DNA of 64,000 bases from Lumbricus terrestris (lineage: Eukaryota; Annelida; Clitellata; Crassiclitellata; Lumbricidae), in NCBI GenBank assembly GCA_949752735.1, contig OX457052.1, positions 13,615,037-13,679,036 on the forward strand. Reading direction: 5' to 3'. Positions within the stretch are counted from its first letter, which is position 1. The number at the start of each line of letters is the position of its first letter. The notes under the pieces were generated by a model. It saw only the letters and a list, made by a program, of their open reading frames with translations. It searched no databases and was not told the DNA's origin. Positions 21,064-29,567 of the stretch are shown piece by piece. Made by a program: the position numbers and the translations under genes.

Positions 21064-21917
21064 CGAGTTCCCAAAAAGAAGCGTCATCAGAAGGTGACTA
21101 CGAAGAAATTACTGACGTCCGAAGTCAAGTGAAAAACACTAGGGATTCTCAGTTGAAGTCGTCGGAATCTTACTACGAAGAGATTGGCGATGACCATATT
21201 CAAGTGACAAGCACGATGATTTCCCAGTTTCAAGACCCAGCAGTTCACTACGAAAAGGTTGCCGATGTCCGAAGTCAAGTAACAAGCACAAATACTTACC
21301 AGTTGCAGTCCCTTGAAATTGAAAGTGAAGGGGCTATTGCCGATGAACGAATTCAAGTCACAAACACAGGGATTTGCCAGGTTCAGCCCTCAGAAATTCA
21401 CTACGAAGAGGTTGTCGATGACCATATTCAAGTGACAAGCACGATGATTTCCCAGTTTCAAGACCCAGCAGTTCACTACGAAGAGGTTGCCGATGTCCGA
21501 AGTCAAGTAACAAGCACAAATACTTACCAGTTGGAGTCCCTAGAAATTGACACTGCTGATATCCGAAGTCAAGTGACAAACGCAAGGAATTCCCAGTTGG
21601 AGTACCTGGAAATTATTGACTGTGACGAGGTTGCTGATGTCCGAGGTCAAGTGACAAACACAAATATTTGCCAGTTGCAATACCCAGAAATTGACAGTAA
21701 AGAGATTGCTGATATCCGAAGTCAAGTGACAAACGAAAGGATTTCCCAGTTGGAGTACCTGGAAATTGTCCACGAAGAGTTTTCCGATGTCTCCAAAGAG
21801 GAAAATGCCAAATCTAATGACTTATGCACAGAACGGTGTTGTTCCACTTGTTCTTTGTGTTCCACTCCAGGTCTGGGTTCAACATTTTCTATCAATTTGA
21901 AATTTTATATAATTTAA
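21064..21917 (+). CDS. Gene A tail exon: tyrosine-motif repeat tail
   Basis: It opens in phase 1 after TTTAAG and stays open for 284 codons to TAA. It encodes ASSQKEASSEGDYEEITDVR and then about eight imperfect repeats of about 25 residues (75 nt) on the theme [Y]EE-[IV]-x-D-[VHI]-x-x-Q-V-T-x-T ... Q-L-x-x-x-E-I. Tyrosine motifs visible are DYEEI, YYEEI, HYEKV, HYEEV (twice), EYLEI (twice) and QYPEI. pYEEI is the established preferred ligand of Src-family SH2 domains, so a phosphorylation-dependent docking tail is a reasonable inference. The C-terminus has a cysteine cluster (CTERCCSTCSLC) before FYII. The repeats from 21189 and 21417 are almost identical over about 125 bp, a 228-bp (76-codon) internal duplication. 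Confidence 0.75.
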
Positions 21918-22654
21918 AAGATTGAACTTTTGAACTTTTGTAATTAACAATGAAATTTGAAACCCATAGGCCTAAAACTAATATTGACCTTTGAAACCTA
22001 TCTGATTAGTTTTGACATTTGAAACCTATTACATTAATGTTGACGTTGTTTTGATATATATCTAACTAATTATACATAGGCCTACCTTTGGTCGGGGTAA
22101 TGAGTTCACTTTGACCTCATAGCTGCAGCAGGCGGGACTCACAGAATTAGATGGCGGAATTGGCGGGACTATCGCCCATACCTGTAGTCCCTCTACTGCT
22201 GTTAGCTCTGTATGAAGCGGATCAAACGACTTTTCTGTGTTGTCCTTTATGACACCTTGGCAACTATACATGAGTATTTGCGTTTTAGACTGGTGAAGAA
22301 AACGCCAATAGGTCTTTTTGGCGTCTAATTGAACGGCGCATTCTACAGCAAAAATTTGACTATAGGCCTACGCCTAGTCGTTACAGCTCATCTCAACCAG
22401 TGTCCCGATGCCATCAGACAATTTATAACAAACTACACTTGAATTATTTGCAAACATTTTGACTCTACCCATTCCATGAACATAGCAACACAAAGTCATG
22501 CTTATATAATAATTATTGCAGTTTCTATCAAATCACTGCAATAGGCTACGCCACAAAGGACATAGCCTACTATTACCGGCAATAATTTCGCCGATTCGTT
22601 CTAAGTGACCATCGCAATACGATGACAACCCTGCTGATAGGTCACACACGGTGT
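21918..22654. other. Nothing recognised
   Basis: Contains a short internal repeat of TTTGAAACCTAT-type phrases at 21955-22030 and TAGGCCTA words. No gene or mobile element that I can support. Confidence 0.4.
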
Positions 22655-23145
22655 CACGACAACTGGTCAACGACAACTGGTCCAACGACAAATGGTCCCC
22701 AGACAACTGGTCCAACGACAACTCGTCCACAAAATATTAATTCATCGACAAATGGTTAACGACAAAATGTTCCCTGGAAATTTTTTAGTCGATGGCTTTT
22801 GCAGCTGAAAAAGAAGCTGGATTAATGAGAAAACGTTTGAGAAATGGAAGCTGGATGAGGATTCTTTTACAGGTTAATATAGAAGCTGGACTTATGATCA
22901 GAGCGCTTGGGAAATAGAAGCTGGATGAAGGTTCTTTTACAGGTGAAATAGGAGCTGGATTTATGAAAAAACGTATAAGAAATGGAAGCTGGATCAAGGT
23001 GCTTTTAGATCTGAAATAGAAGAGCGTTCATCCACCTTCCATTTCTCAAGCGCTTTCTCATTAATCCGGCTTCTATTTTGGTGGACGAGTTGTCGTTGGA
23101 CCAGTTGTCTGGAGACCAGTTGTCGGTGGACCAGTTCTCGTGGAA
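22655..23145. mobile_element. Foldback element with sub-repeated arms
   Basis: Left arm 22656-22730 contains CGACAACTGGTCCA four times. Right arm 23081-23144 is the inverse (TGGACCAGTTGTC). The core 22795-23075 is a degenerate minisatellite of about 40 bp with the phrase GAAGCTGGATTAATGA or a close variant. No coding sequence. The same 40-bp phrase, inverted, recurs at 59930-60060 and 61441-61570. Class unknown; inverted ends with internal repeats are typical of foldback-type DNA elements. Confidence 0.6.
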
Positions 23146-23408
23146 CCGCCACACACACACAAATATCAAATTGGATAACATAACAGTGACAGCCCTAAAA
23201 TGCAAGCGTCATAATAATATTATGATTACTGTAATATTAATATTGCAGTAATATTATTACATTTACATGGTTTTCAGTTATCACCAAAATGAAATTTTTT
23301 AGATGAATTTATTTTTTTAATGTTTATATGCAACACAAAAATTATATTTCGTAATAGGCAACTCATTATATTGCATTAGCCCACAATCTTCATTCAAATT
23401 TGTTTCAG

Positions 23409-23564
23409 AAGGGGAAACAAATTTGCAAAACGCAAAATCTGCGATCGAATTTAACTATGAAGATCTGACAGCCGTGTGGAAAGTTACTACAGTTTGCGAG
23501 ACCATCAGAGAGCCATCGAAATCGATCGATATATCGGTGGAAGGAGAAGCCATCGATGATTCAG
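23409..23564 (+). CDS. Gene A ITAM-like tail cassette 1 (second tyrosine lost)
   Basis: 156 bp, phase 1-1, between TTTCAG and GTCATA. It encodes EGETNLQNAKSAIEF, then NYEDL, TAVWKVTTV and CETIREPSKS, ending IDDSG. Alignment with cassettes 2 and 3 shows the same design YxxL-x9-YxxI, but here the second tyrosine is Cys. A single half-motif (hemITAM-like) therefore remains. The donor GTCATA is unusual at +3 but conserved in all three cassettes. Reading through the donor stays open to 23641, so it could also act as a terminal exon. Confidence 0.72.
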
Positions 23565-24493
23565 GTCATACGTCTGCACATCCCTTTCTCACAATGATTT
23601 TTAAAAAGCATTGCTTCATCCCCACTCTTAGTTCTTTTTAATCAGTGTTTTTGACAAAATAATCACAGCAAACGATAGGTGAGCACAACACTCTTCGCTT
23701 TAAAACGCAAATTTCTCAGCAATGAAAAATTTTTAGAACCAGCATAAGGATTTTGATTTGAGTGACATTCAAAACTATCAACTTAACTATATTTTGCGAC
23801 CACCGACCAGGTTTCTTGAAAATAGCCTTTTAAGAAGACGAATTTAACTTGGTTTTACGTAATTTATAAACTGCAAATGCAACCCAAGCGATCAACATTT
23901 TGGCACTCACAGGTCAATTTGCCATTTAAAATTTTGAATTTCTGTGACACGCTGTGCGGCATCTTTATCCGGCTAGAAGCCACGGTTAGAAGAGCACAGA
24001 ACTTCCCTTGTCCTACTCTCAAAGGTCGTGGAATTATTTACTCTAAATGTCCTTTTTGCGACAACAATAACATAAGTGAAGTAGGCCACTGATTCACCTG
24101 ACAAACAACTTAGCGAAGAAAATAGAAGATCACGAGCAGTCCTTCGATGAAGCCCTTGTCAGAAATGAGGAAGAGAAGCGATTAGTTCTGCAAATTGTGC
24201 AGCTGACACAAATTCCCAAAAGCTGGAAAGGGAATTAATTGTGGCAAGTAACTGAAAGTATTTTCTCTGATTTTGTTTTATATCTTACATTTAGGCCTAT
24301 GTTGAAGACTTCAAGTGCTGAAATTTGTTTGAAAATGTTTTAAAATTAATCACAATGAATGACTGGTGTCTATTATGTCATAACACAAAAGTCTTTGAGC
24401 AGCTATAGGCCTAATACCTATTCTGATTGTCATCTAATTTGGCATAGGGCCTATGACAATTTTCACAATTTCTTTTCAAATGTTTTGTCTCAG
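23565..24493 (+). other. Intron between tail cassettes
   Basis: A 71-residue open frame at 23877-24092 ending CPFCDNNNISEVGH, with a similar-looking continuation in other frames to 24240, may be a retroposed or transposon-derived fragment with a CxxC pair. I do not recognise it. Otherwise nothing. Confidence 0.35.
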
Positions 24494-24649
24494 AAGCAGA
24501 TACAGATTCTAAAATGGACAAAACGGCTAAAGATTCTAACTATGAAGATCTGACAACAGTGTCGAAAGTGACTAAAGTTTACGAGACCATCAGAGAATCT
24601 TCGAAATCGACCAATATATCGGTGGGAGGAGAAATCAACCAGGATTCAG
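24494..24649 (+). CDS. Gene A ITAM-like tail cassette 2
   Basis: 156 bp, phase 1-1, between CTCAG and GTCAGA. It encodes EADTDSKMDKTAKDS, NYEDLTTVSKVTKVYETI, RESSKS and ends NQDSG. The pair YEDL-x9-YETI fits the ITAM form YxxL/I-x(6-12)-YxxL/I. The residue two before the first tyrosine is Ser, so the first half also fits an ITIM (S/I/V/LxYxxL). If both tyrosines are phosphorylated, tandem-SH2 kinases of the Syk type are the expected partner; that is inference. About 84 percent of codon positions in the motif region agree with cassette 3 by eye. Confidence 0.78.
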
Positions 24650-25429
24650 GTCAGACAAAGTTTTAAACAACTGTTTCTCAATACGATTTTTCATTAGTAC
24701 ATTATTTTTATCTCCAAGCAGAATAGGTTTATGCCGTAAAATTAATAGGGCCTATGTTACTTTCTCTTAAACATATTCAACAAAATAAATTTCATCATGG
24801 TTCTAGCTCAACTCAACGAATCAGACAAGTTATAACTTGCTTGAAACTGCATTTGAAATTTTAATTATTTTAGAAGGAATTTGAGTATTTCCATTCGATG
24901 GATATTGCAACGCATGCCTAGGCTATATACCTATGAACAGTTTCTATCAAGCCATTGCAATGCGTCACACAGATAATAGGCTACCTTTCTATTACCGATA
25001 AGAATTTCACGGTTTCGTTTAAAGTGACCATCGCAATGCGCTTGGCTCAGTGTCATTTGTTCTGGTTTCATTGAGAAAAGCCAATGACCCCATAAATTAT
25101 CTCCGGATTTGAACCCAATGGATTGATTATCAATTGTGAAGAGCTGTGCTAGAGAATTAGTTAATCTGCAACCAAAACCAAGAGTGATAAGAGAATTGAT
25201 AATCGCACTGAAGTTTATATGGGACACATGAGCAAGGCCATAAAAAAAATTGCAAAGAGACTCATAGCAAGTTTTGACACTGGTGGTGTACACATTGGAC
25301 ACAAGTTGTGAAGCAGTACCAACTTCATCTGATAACAGTTAGGCTATTTGAGATGTGACTTAATAAAATCGTTTCTCTTGTTATTTTTTGTTGCGCTATT
25401 TTTCTGAATCGTCAAAAAACAGTGGATTG
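24650..25429 (+). mobile_element. Mariner-like relic with transposase C-terminus
   Basis: At 25225-25310 the + strand reads KKIAKRLIASFD..GGVHIGHKL then stop. It matches NFAKRLKRSFG..GGHIEHKI in the 46-kb copy, the usual basic C-terminus of mariner-type transposases. With the end at 25430-25600 this forms one 3' piece of an element. The upstream 24650-25040 is unremarkable intron. Confidence 0.55.
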
Positions 25430-25600
25430 GCTCACTAAAAGTAACATAACGTTTGTTGTGTTTGAAATAGTTTGGTGAAATTTGGATATTTTACGTAAAT
25501 GTGAATTGCCTTTAAGTCTGAAAAATCTTATTAGGAAATTCCAACTTCTGGCCAAGACATTGGCATAAAACCTTAGGGGGTCTTTTTATGGCCCACCCTG
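25430..25600 (+). mobile_element. Mariner-like element, 3' terminus
   Basis: Matches 4136-4306 and 46274-46451. It ends GGCCCACCCTG next to TA at 25601-25602. Confidence 0.65.
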
Positions 25601-25858
25601 TATAAAAGGATGAAAATTTACCCATGCTCGCTTATAAGGAGGTAGGGCCTACATGTACGGCCATTTCACCGTTCTACAATAATCATCGTGTCGCCATTGC
25701 TCCTGACGTCAGTTTTCGACGTCATTCTTTACGTCACATCTGGCTGAACGCCAGAAACACGTAAAAAGCGCTAGTCAAGCGCATTCACTACATCGTAGTA
25801 TGAACGGACGATCGCATATGTTGCAATAAACCGCCATCTTGATTTAAATTTGTTTCAG

Positions 25859-26014
25859 AAGGGAAGACAGATTTGCAAAACGATAAAACTACAAAAGATT
25901 CCAAATATGAAGGTCTGACAACGGTGTCAAAAGTGAATCAAGCTTACGAGAGCATCAAAGAATATTCTAAATCGACTGATATTTCAGGGGCAGGAGAACC
26001 AAACTTGGATTCAG
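25859..26014 (+). CDS. Gene A ITAM-like tail cassette 3
   Basis: 156 bp, phase 1-1, between TTTCAG and GTCATA. It encodes EGKTDLQNDKTTKDS, KYEGLTTVSKVNQAYESI, KEYSKSTDIS and ends NLDSG. The pair YEGL-x9-YESI keeps both tyrosines and both hydrophobic +3 positions, and a third tyrosine (KEYS) is nearby. Same length and ends as cassettes 1 and 2, so the three are a tandem exon triplication about 1.1-1.4 kb apart. Confidence 0.78.
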
Positions 26015-26074
26015 GTCATACATATTTTAAAAACATTTCCTACCCTGACTTAGAGAAAAACATGAGCCTACTGC

Positions 26075-26190
26075 TGGGGCGCGGTGGCATAGTTCGTTGC
26101 CTTGCAGCCGGAGGGTTGCAGGTTCAAATCCACCTCCGGCCGCCTCTTAGGGACCTTAAGCACTATTCATTCGTAAAGTAAATAAAGTTT
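26075..26190 (+). mobile_element. tRNA-derived SINE head
   Basis: GGGGCGCGGTGGCATAGTTC followed by a B box CAGGTTCAAATCC. Same family as 6437-6659, cut short after about 110 bp. Confidence 0.6.
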
Positions 26191-26266
26191 TGGCATACTT
26201 TTTACTTGCACACAGTTGCATCTATATACTTCAAGGATTCGTAGCTTACTGACATTGTTATTTAAG

Positions 26267-26406
26267 AGAGCGCCCAAAGACGATCGTCCTCAGAAATTTG
26301 GTACGCGGAAGTTGGCGTTGGCGATGTTCCCGCGAAAACGAAGACAGACAAACAAGAACAGTGTGGCACAACAGCCGTGTGCTCCTCTCCAGGTCTGTGT
26401 TGTTAA
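26267..26406 (+). CDS. Gene A short tail exon, one-repeat form of the 21064 exon
   Basis: A phase-1 start after TTTAAG encodes ESAQRRSSSEIWYAEVGVGD, then VPAKTKTDKQEQCGTTAVCS and SPGLCC, then TAA. The start aligns with ASSQKEASSEGDYEEITDVR of the long tail exon, and the end (C..TTAVCSSPGL) aligns with its CCSTCSLCSTPGL, with no repeats between. The acceptor sequence TTATTTAAG is identical. The single tyrosine motif is WYAEV. This is therefore a paralogous terminal exon with zero or one repeat unit, giving a much shorter tail. Confidence 0.65.
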
Positions 26407-26792
26407 ATAGCCAATTAGGATAAATGGTTTAGCATCTGAATGATTCATTTTAGAGATTTCAGCGACATTTATATCTTGCTCCTTCAAGACCATTTATTCA
26501 GGAGCGGTGTAGATCTACATGAATGTTTCAATTGGAACTTAGGCTCTGTTGGGTAGAGTACATATACATGTACTTTGCTGGAAAAGAGACGAAGTAAGAG
26601 CGTCATGCACGGTAGAATGGTTTATCCGAAAATGTGTTTGGTACTTCGGAAGCAACATATTCTCAAATTGTTATATTTCCTTCAAGGATCGGTACAATTT
26701 CGCCTGGCTTTAAAATATCTAGATATAAAAGTGATCATCACTTGACGATTGACAAACCAAGCTAATAATATAATGAATGTAAGACTTGTCTC

Positions 26793-26909
26793 AAGAGAGA
26801 AAAAGATTTACGAAATGAGGAAGCGCAACAAGATTCTTACTATCAGGATCTGGATACTGTAACGCAAATGAAACAATCTGTTAAGGCCATCAGTAAGCCT
26901 ATGAAGTGA
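26793..26909 (+). pseudogene. Gene A decayed ITAM-like terminal exon
   Basis: In frame it reads EKDLRNEEAQQDS, YYQDLDTVTQMKQSVKAISK, PMK and TGA. It aligns with cassettes 1-3, but the second tyrosine is Val (VKAI). The expected phase-1 acceptor is also missing: the aligned position reads CTCA instead of CAG, and the nearest AG would give another phase. Either a dying exon or one spliced differently. Confidence 0.6.
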
Positions 26910-27200
26910 GACCAACAAAGATTCCACTCCTACAAGCTTATTGAACATATCTTACGCTTATTCAAAAAGAAATACATTTCTTCATCTCCAAACTTTAGTT
27001 CTTTTCAATCAGCTTGCAGTGAAAGCTACTTCGCTTAAACTGTTCTCTATTTTTGCTGGACAACATCTTCTCAGCTGTTCGTTCTGGATAAAAGAGTGCA
27101 TCTCAGTTTGCCTTGAACTTCTCGCTTTTATCGTGCTGCTTCTTGTGGGCTTCTGCTACATGTTACCGTAACCCATACTGTCGATTTTAAATTTTCTTAG

Positions 27201-27414
27201 ATGAGGAAGAGGTTTAAAAATTGGAGAAGCTACAGGCGAGTCTGTCTATCAAGAGCTGTCTGCGACGGTGGAAGTGAAGATCATCTACAAACCCATAGAA
27301 AATGCTTTGAAATTCGAACGACATATCGGTGCCATCATATTAAGACAACATCGATTCAAGCCAAACATGAATAAACACATTACTTTGCAAGACGCACAAA
27401 TCATGCAACTTTGA
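27201..27414 (+). pseudogene. Gene A frameshifted ITAM-like terminal exon
   Basis: After a good acceptor (TTTTCTTAG) the phase-1 frame meets TAA within 18 bp. One base further on, another frame reads GEATGESVYQELSATVEVKI then IYKPIENALKFERHIGA and on to TGA at 27412-27414. It aligns closely with the terminal exon of gene B at 53511 (DESIYQELSARPAMNNIYEAI), which has one more base near the start. So a single-base deletion has broken this copy. The motif pair YQEL-x9-YKPI itself survives. Confidence 0.68.
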
Positions 27415-28363
27415 CAGAGTAAACTAACTAATTCCATACGTGGTAAGGCAGAATCTCAAAGAAAACATGTTATTCCGTTGCTTAGTATTAACATTGCTTT
27501 TTAAAATACGTAAGATCCACCATAATGAATGGAATTATCGACTTTGTAATATGTTCATCGCTTCTCTAAGTCTTATTATTCGCGCTCATCTATAGATATT
27601 ACTGCGATTCGCTGATATACATGTATTCCGCTATGTTTAGATCAGGAAACAACTTGCTATAGCCATACTCAAGTTCGTGCAGAGCTGGTTATAGGATGTG
27701 GCCAGAAGAGAAAATTCATATGGGTGCCATTAATTTCAAACTGCTCATTAGGCTAAGTATTTTTGTAACATTTGGCAATAAAATTTCTCTGTAATTATAC
27801 ACTTTATTTCACATTGATGTATAAACTGTGTACGAATATGACGTAATTACAATTTATCGGTAAAAGTTCAGAACAAAAGAAATAGAACGATTGATATGAT
27901 ATCTAGGACGACGTACATGTTTTTCAGCAAGAGCTCAATAAACGAATATACTATTATGCTGGATATAAATATTTTTTAATTTTTTTAGTAGGCCTATTCA
28001 GCATAAATGTTAGGCTACAATGACATCGAATGTTTAGCATAAATACATTTTGGAAAGGAAAAGTTGTGGCAATGGCTGAGGAAATGGAAATGAATTTTTT
28101 TACGAGGCCATCAAAAAATTCCGAACCGATTCACATGTTGGTACACAATGATATATCAGCAATGGATCAGTCAGACATAGAATAAACTTCACAATTTGCG
28201 CGGTGTGGAATCTTATTACTGTGATACCGTAGTCAAATAACTATAATAAATTGCATTACTGTGATCAAAAACTAACATATTATTCCGCTACCAAATATTA
28301 GTAGCCTACTGCTGTTCGGTACCGAACTGGAGACTAAGTGACATAAGAGACTGTAGGTCTGTG
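27415..28363 (+). other. 3' flank of gene A
   Basis: Candidate polyadenylation signal AATAAA at 27777-27782. Otherwise AT-rich, apart from the exon relic at 28092-28151. Confidence 0.4.
28092..28151 (+). pseudogene. Relic of an ITAM-like tail exon (second half)
   Basis: Reads NFFTRPSKN in one frame, but FYEAIKKFRTDSHVGTQ then TGA in the frame that aligns to the second half-motif of the cassettes (VYETIRESSKSTNIS). The upstream half is not recognisable and no acceptor is visible. A degraded extra copy. Confidence 0.5.
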
Positions 28364-28677
28364 CATGATCGGAGTTTGGTTTTCGTTCTTGAGGGGGCTG
28401 GACAAATTTGGTCCAGAACTAGCCTCGCCGAAAAAATTTCCCGGCCCAAAAAAGTTGATGACTTTTTAGTCGTCAAGTTCAAATCTCATGAAACGTAGGC
28501 CTACTACATTTCCTCGGCCTCGTTGATGGCCTTGTTTTGTTTTGGTAGTCGTTTAGGCCTACCTGAAAGTTCTTGGGGGGGCTAAGCCCGGGAAAATGTA
28601 CTATTTAGACTGTAAAAATTGATCGTGGGACTTCTTGGGGAGCTTAGCCCCATAGCCCCTGATAAACTCCGCCCATG
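28364..28677. mobile_element. hAT-like MITE, family CATGGGCGGAGTTT
   Basis: 314 bp. Ends CATGATCGGAGTTTGG and AAACTCCGCCCATG. Flanks GGTCTGTG and GGTTTATG match at 6 of 8 positions, an old target duplication. The interior shares TTCTTGGGGGGGCTAAGCCC and the GTTGATGACTTTTT phrase with the 39-kb copy. Confidence 0.6.
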
Positions 28678-29567
28678 GGTTTATGTGCAATAATTATTCT
28701 CTGTAGGCTATATTCGCATTTATGTGTATTAGGCCACAACGTAATTCGATAGTCAATGGCGGCGATGTTGCTTTCTCGGGATTCCTAGCAACGTTAATAT
28801 GTTGTTTATCTTTTGCATGTGTTAACTAATTGCGACAGTAACTCTTGGTAGCAGGTTCATCTGTGCATAACTATCTGGAAAATGTTCAATTAGATCTCTT
28901 CGTAAATAAACTTCAATAAATTCAATCAAAGCACTTTCTAGCAATTTATCTCGATCATAATCATAATCATAGTCATTGACGCCTCCATCAGATTGATTGG
29001 TGCAGTGTTTATTACGACAACGGCGCTATAGAAGTAATTGTCTGAGAGTGCCAGAGAAGGAATCTCAATGACTTGATATTGGAATAAAACCCACCTTGTA
29101 TTTAATTGAGTAATTTACCATTTTGACAAGTCTATACTCTATTTGGTGATAGACCTATGCGTTTTCGGGAACGCGCCTATAAAAAGTCTTCTTGAAATAA
29201 ACACGAGGGTATTGCAACAACACATAAAACAATATTACATAAATTATATTCTAACAGCTTGCGGAACATGCAAGTCAGTGGCATTGATGGTGCAAGAATG
29301 TTGTTGCAAAAGCAGAATGTTAAGGATTGAATTAAGGTCATTAACTCATCCCAATCTGGTCTTGCCACTCTCGAATCAGCGTGGATCCTGGAAGCTGCGA
29401 TGTGGTTCATTGATGAGGCTGCTCCAATGGTTATCTAAAAAGGATGAATTAACATTCTAAAGACGTTTGATCTAATTTTACAACAATTTATATTCTACAA
29501 GAATTGAAGTCAAAAACAGTTCGAGCCAATTAACACAAGCACCTGAGAACATTGACTAATCAGGGTA
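28678..29567. other. Intergenic, nothing recognised
   Basis: No coding or repeat signal that I can support. A 105-residue open frame at 29143-29460 has no domain. Confidence 0.4.

Larger units (their letters stand above)
5550..27414 (+). other. Gene A: EGF-repeat membrane receptor with tail-exon array (5' end not seen)
   Basis: Gene model span. Visible parts in order are three complete calcium-binding EGF exons, a half-EGF exon, a transmembrane exon, and at least six alternative or serial cytoplasmic-tail exons. Junctions are phase 1 throughout, so tail exons could be joined in many combinations. No signal peptide was found, so the first exons are either upstream of the window, removed by the mariner insertion at 4444-5478, or missed. 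The 8-kb intron after the transmembrane exon holds a GC-rich repeat block and a broken LINE. A candidate polyadenylation signal AATAAA lies at 27777-27782. By domain order this is a type I single-pass receptor, extracellular EGF and cytoplasmic phosphotyrosine motifs. The exact transcript set cannot be read from DNA. Confidence 0.7.

Noticed and set aside
23877..24240. CPFCDNNN frame as an extra tail exon or zinc finger
   Set aside because: No splice sites in the right phase, stops and frameshifts follow; origin unknown.
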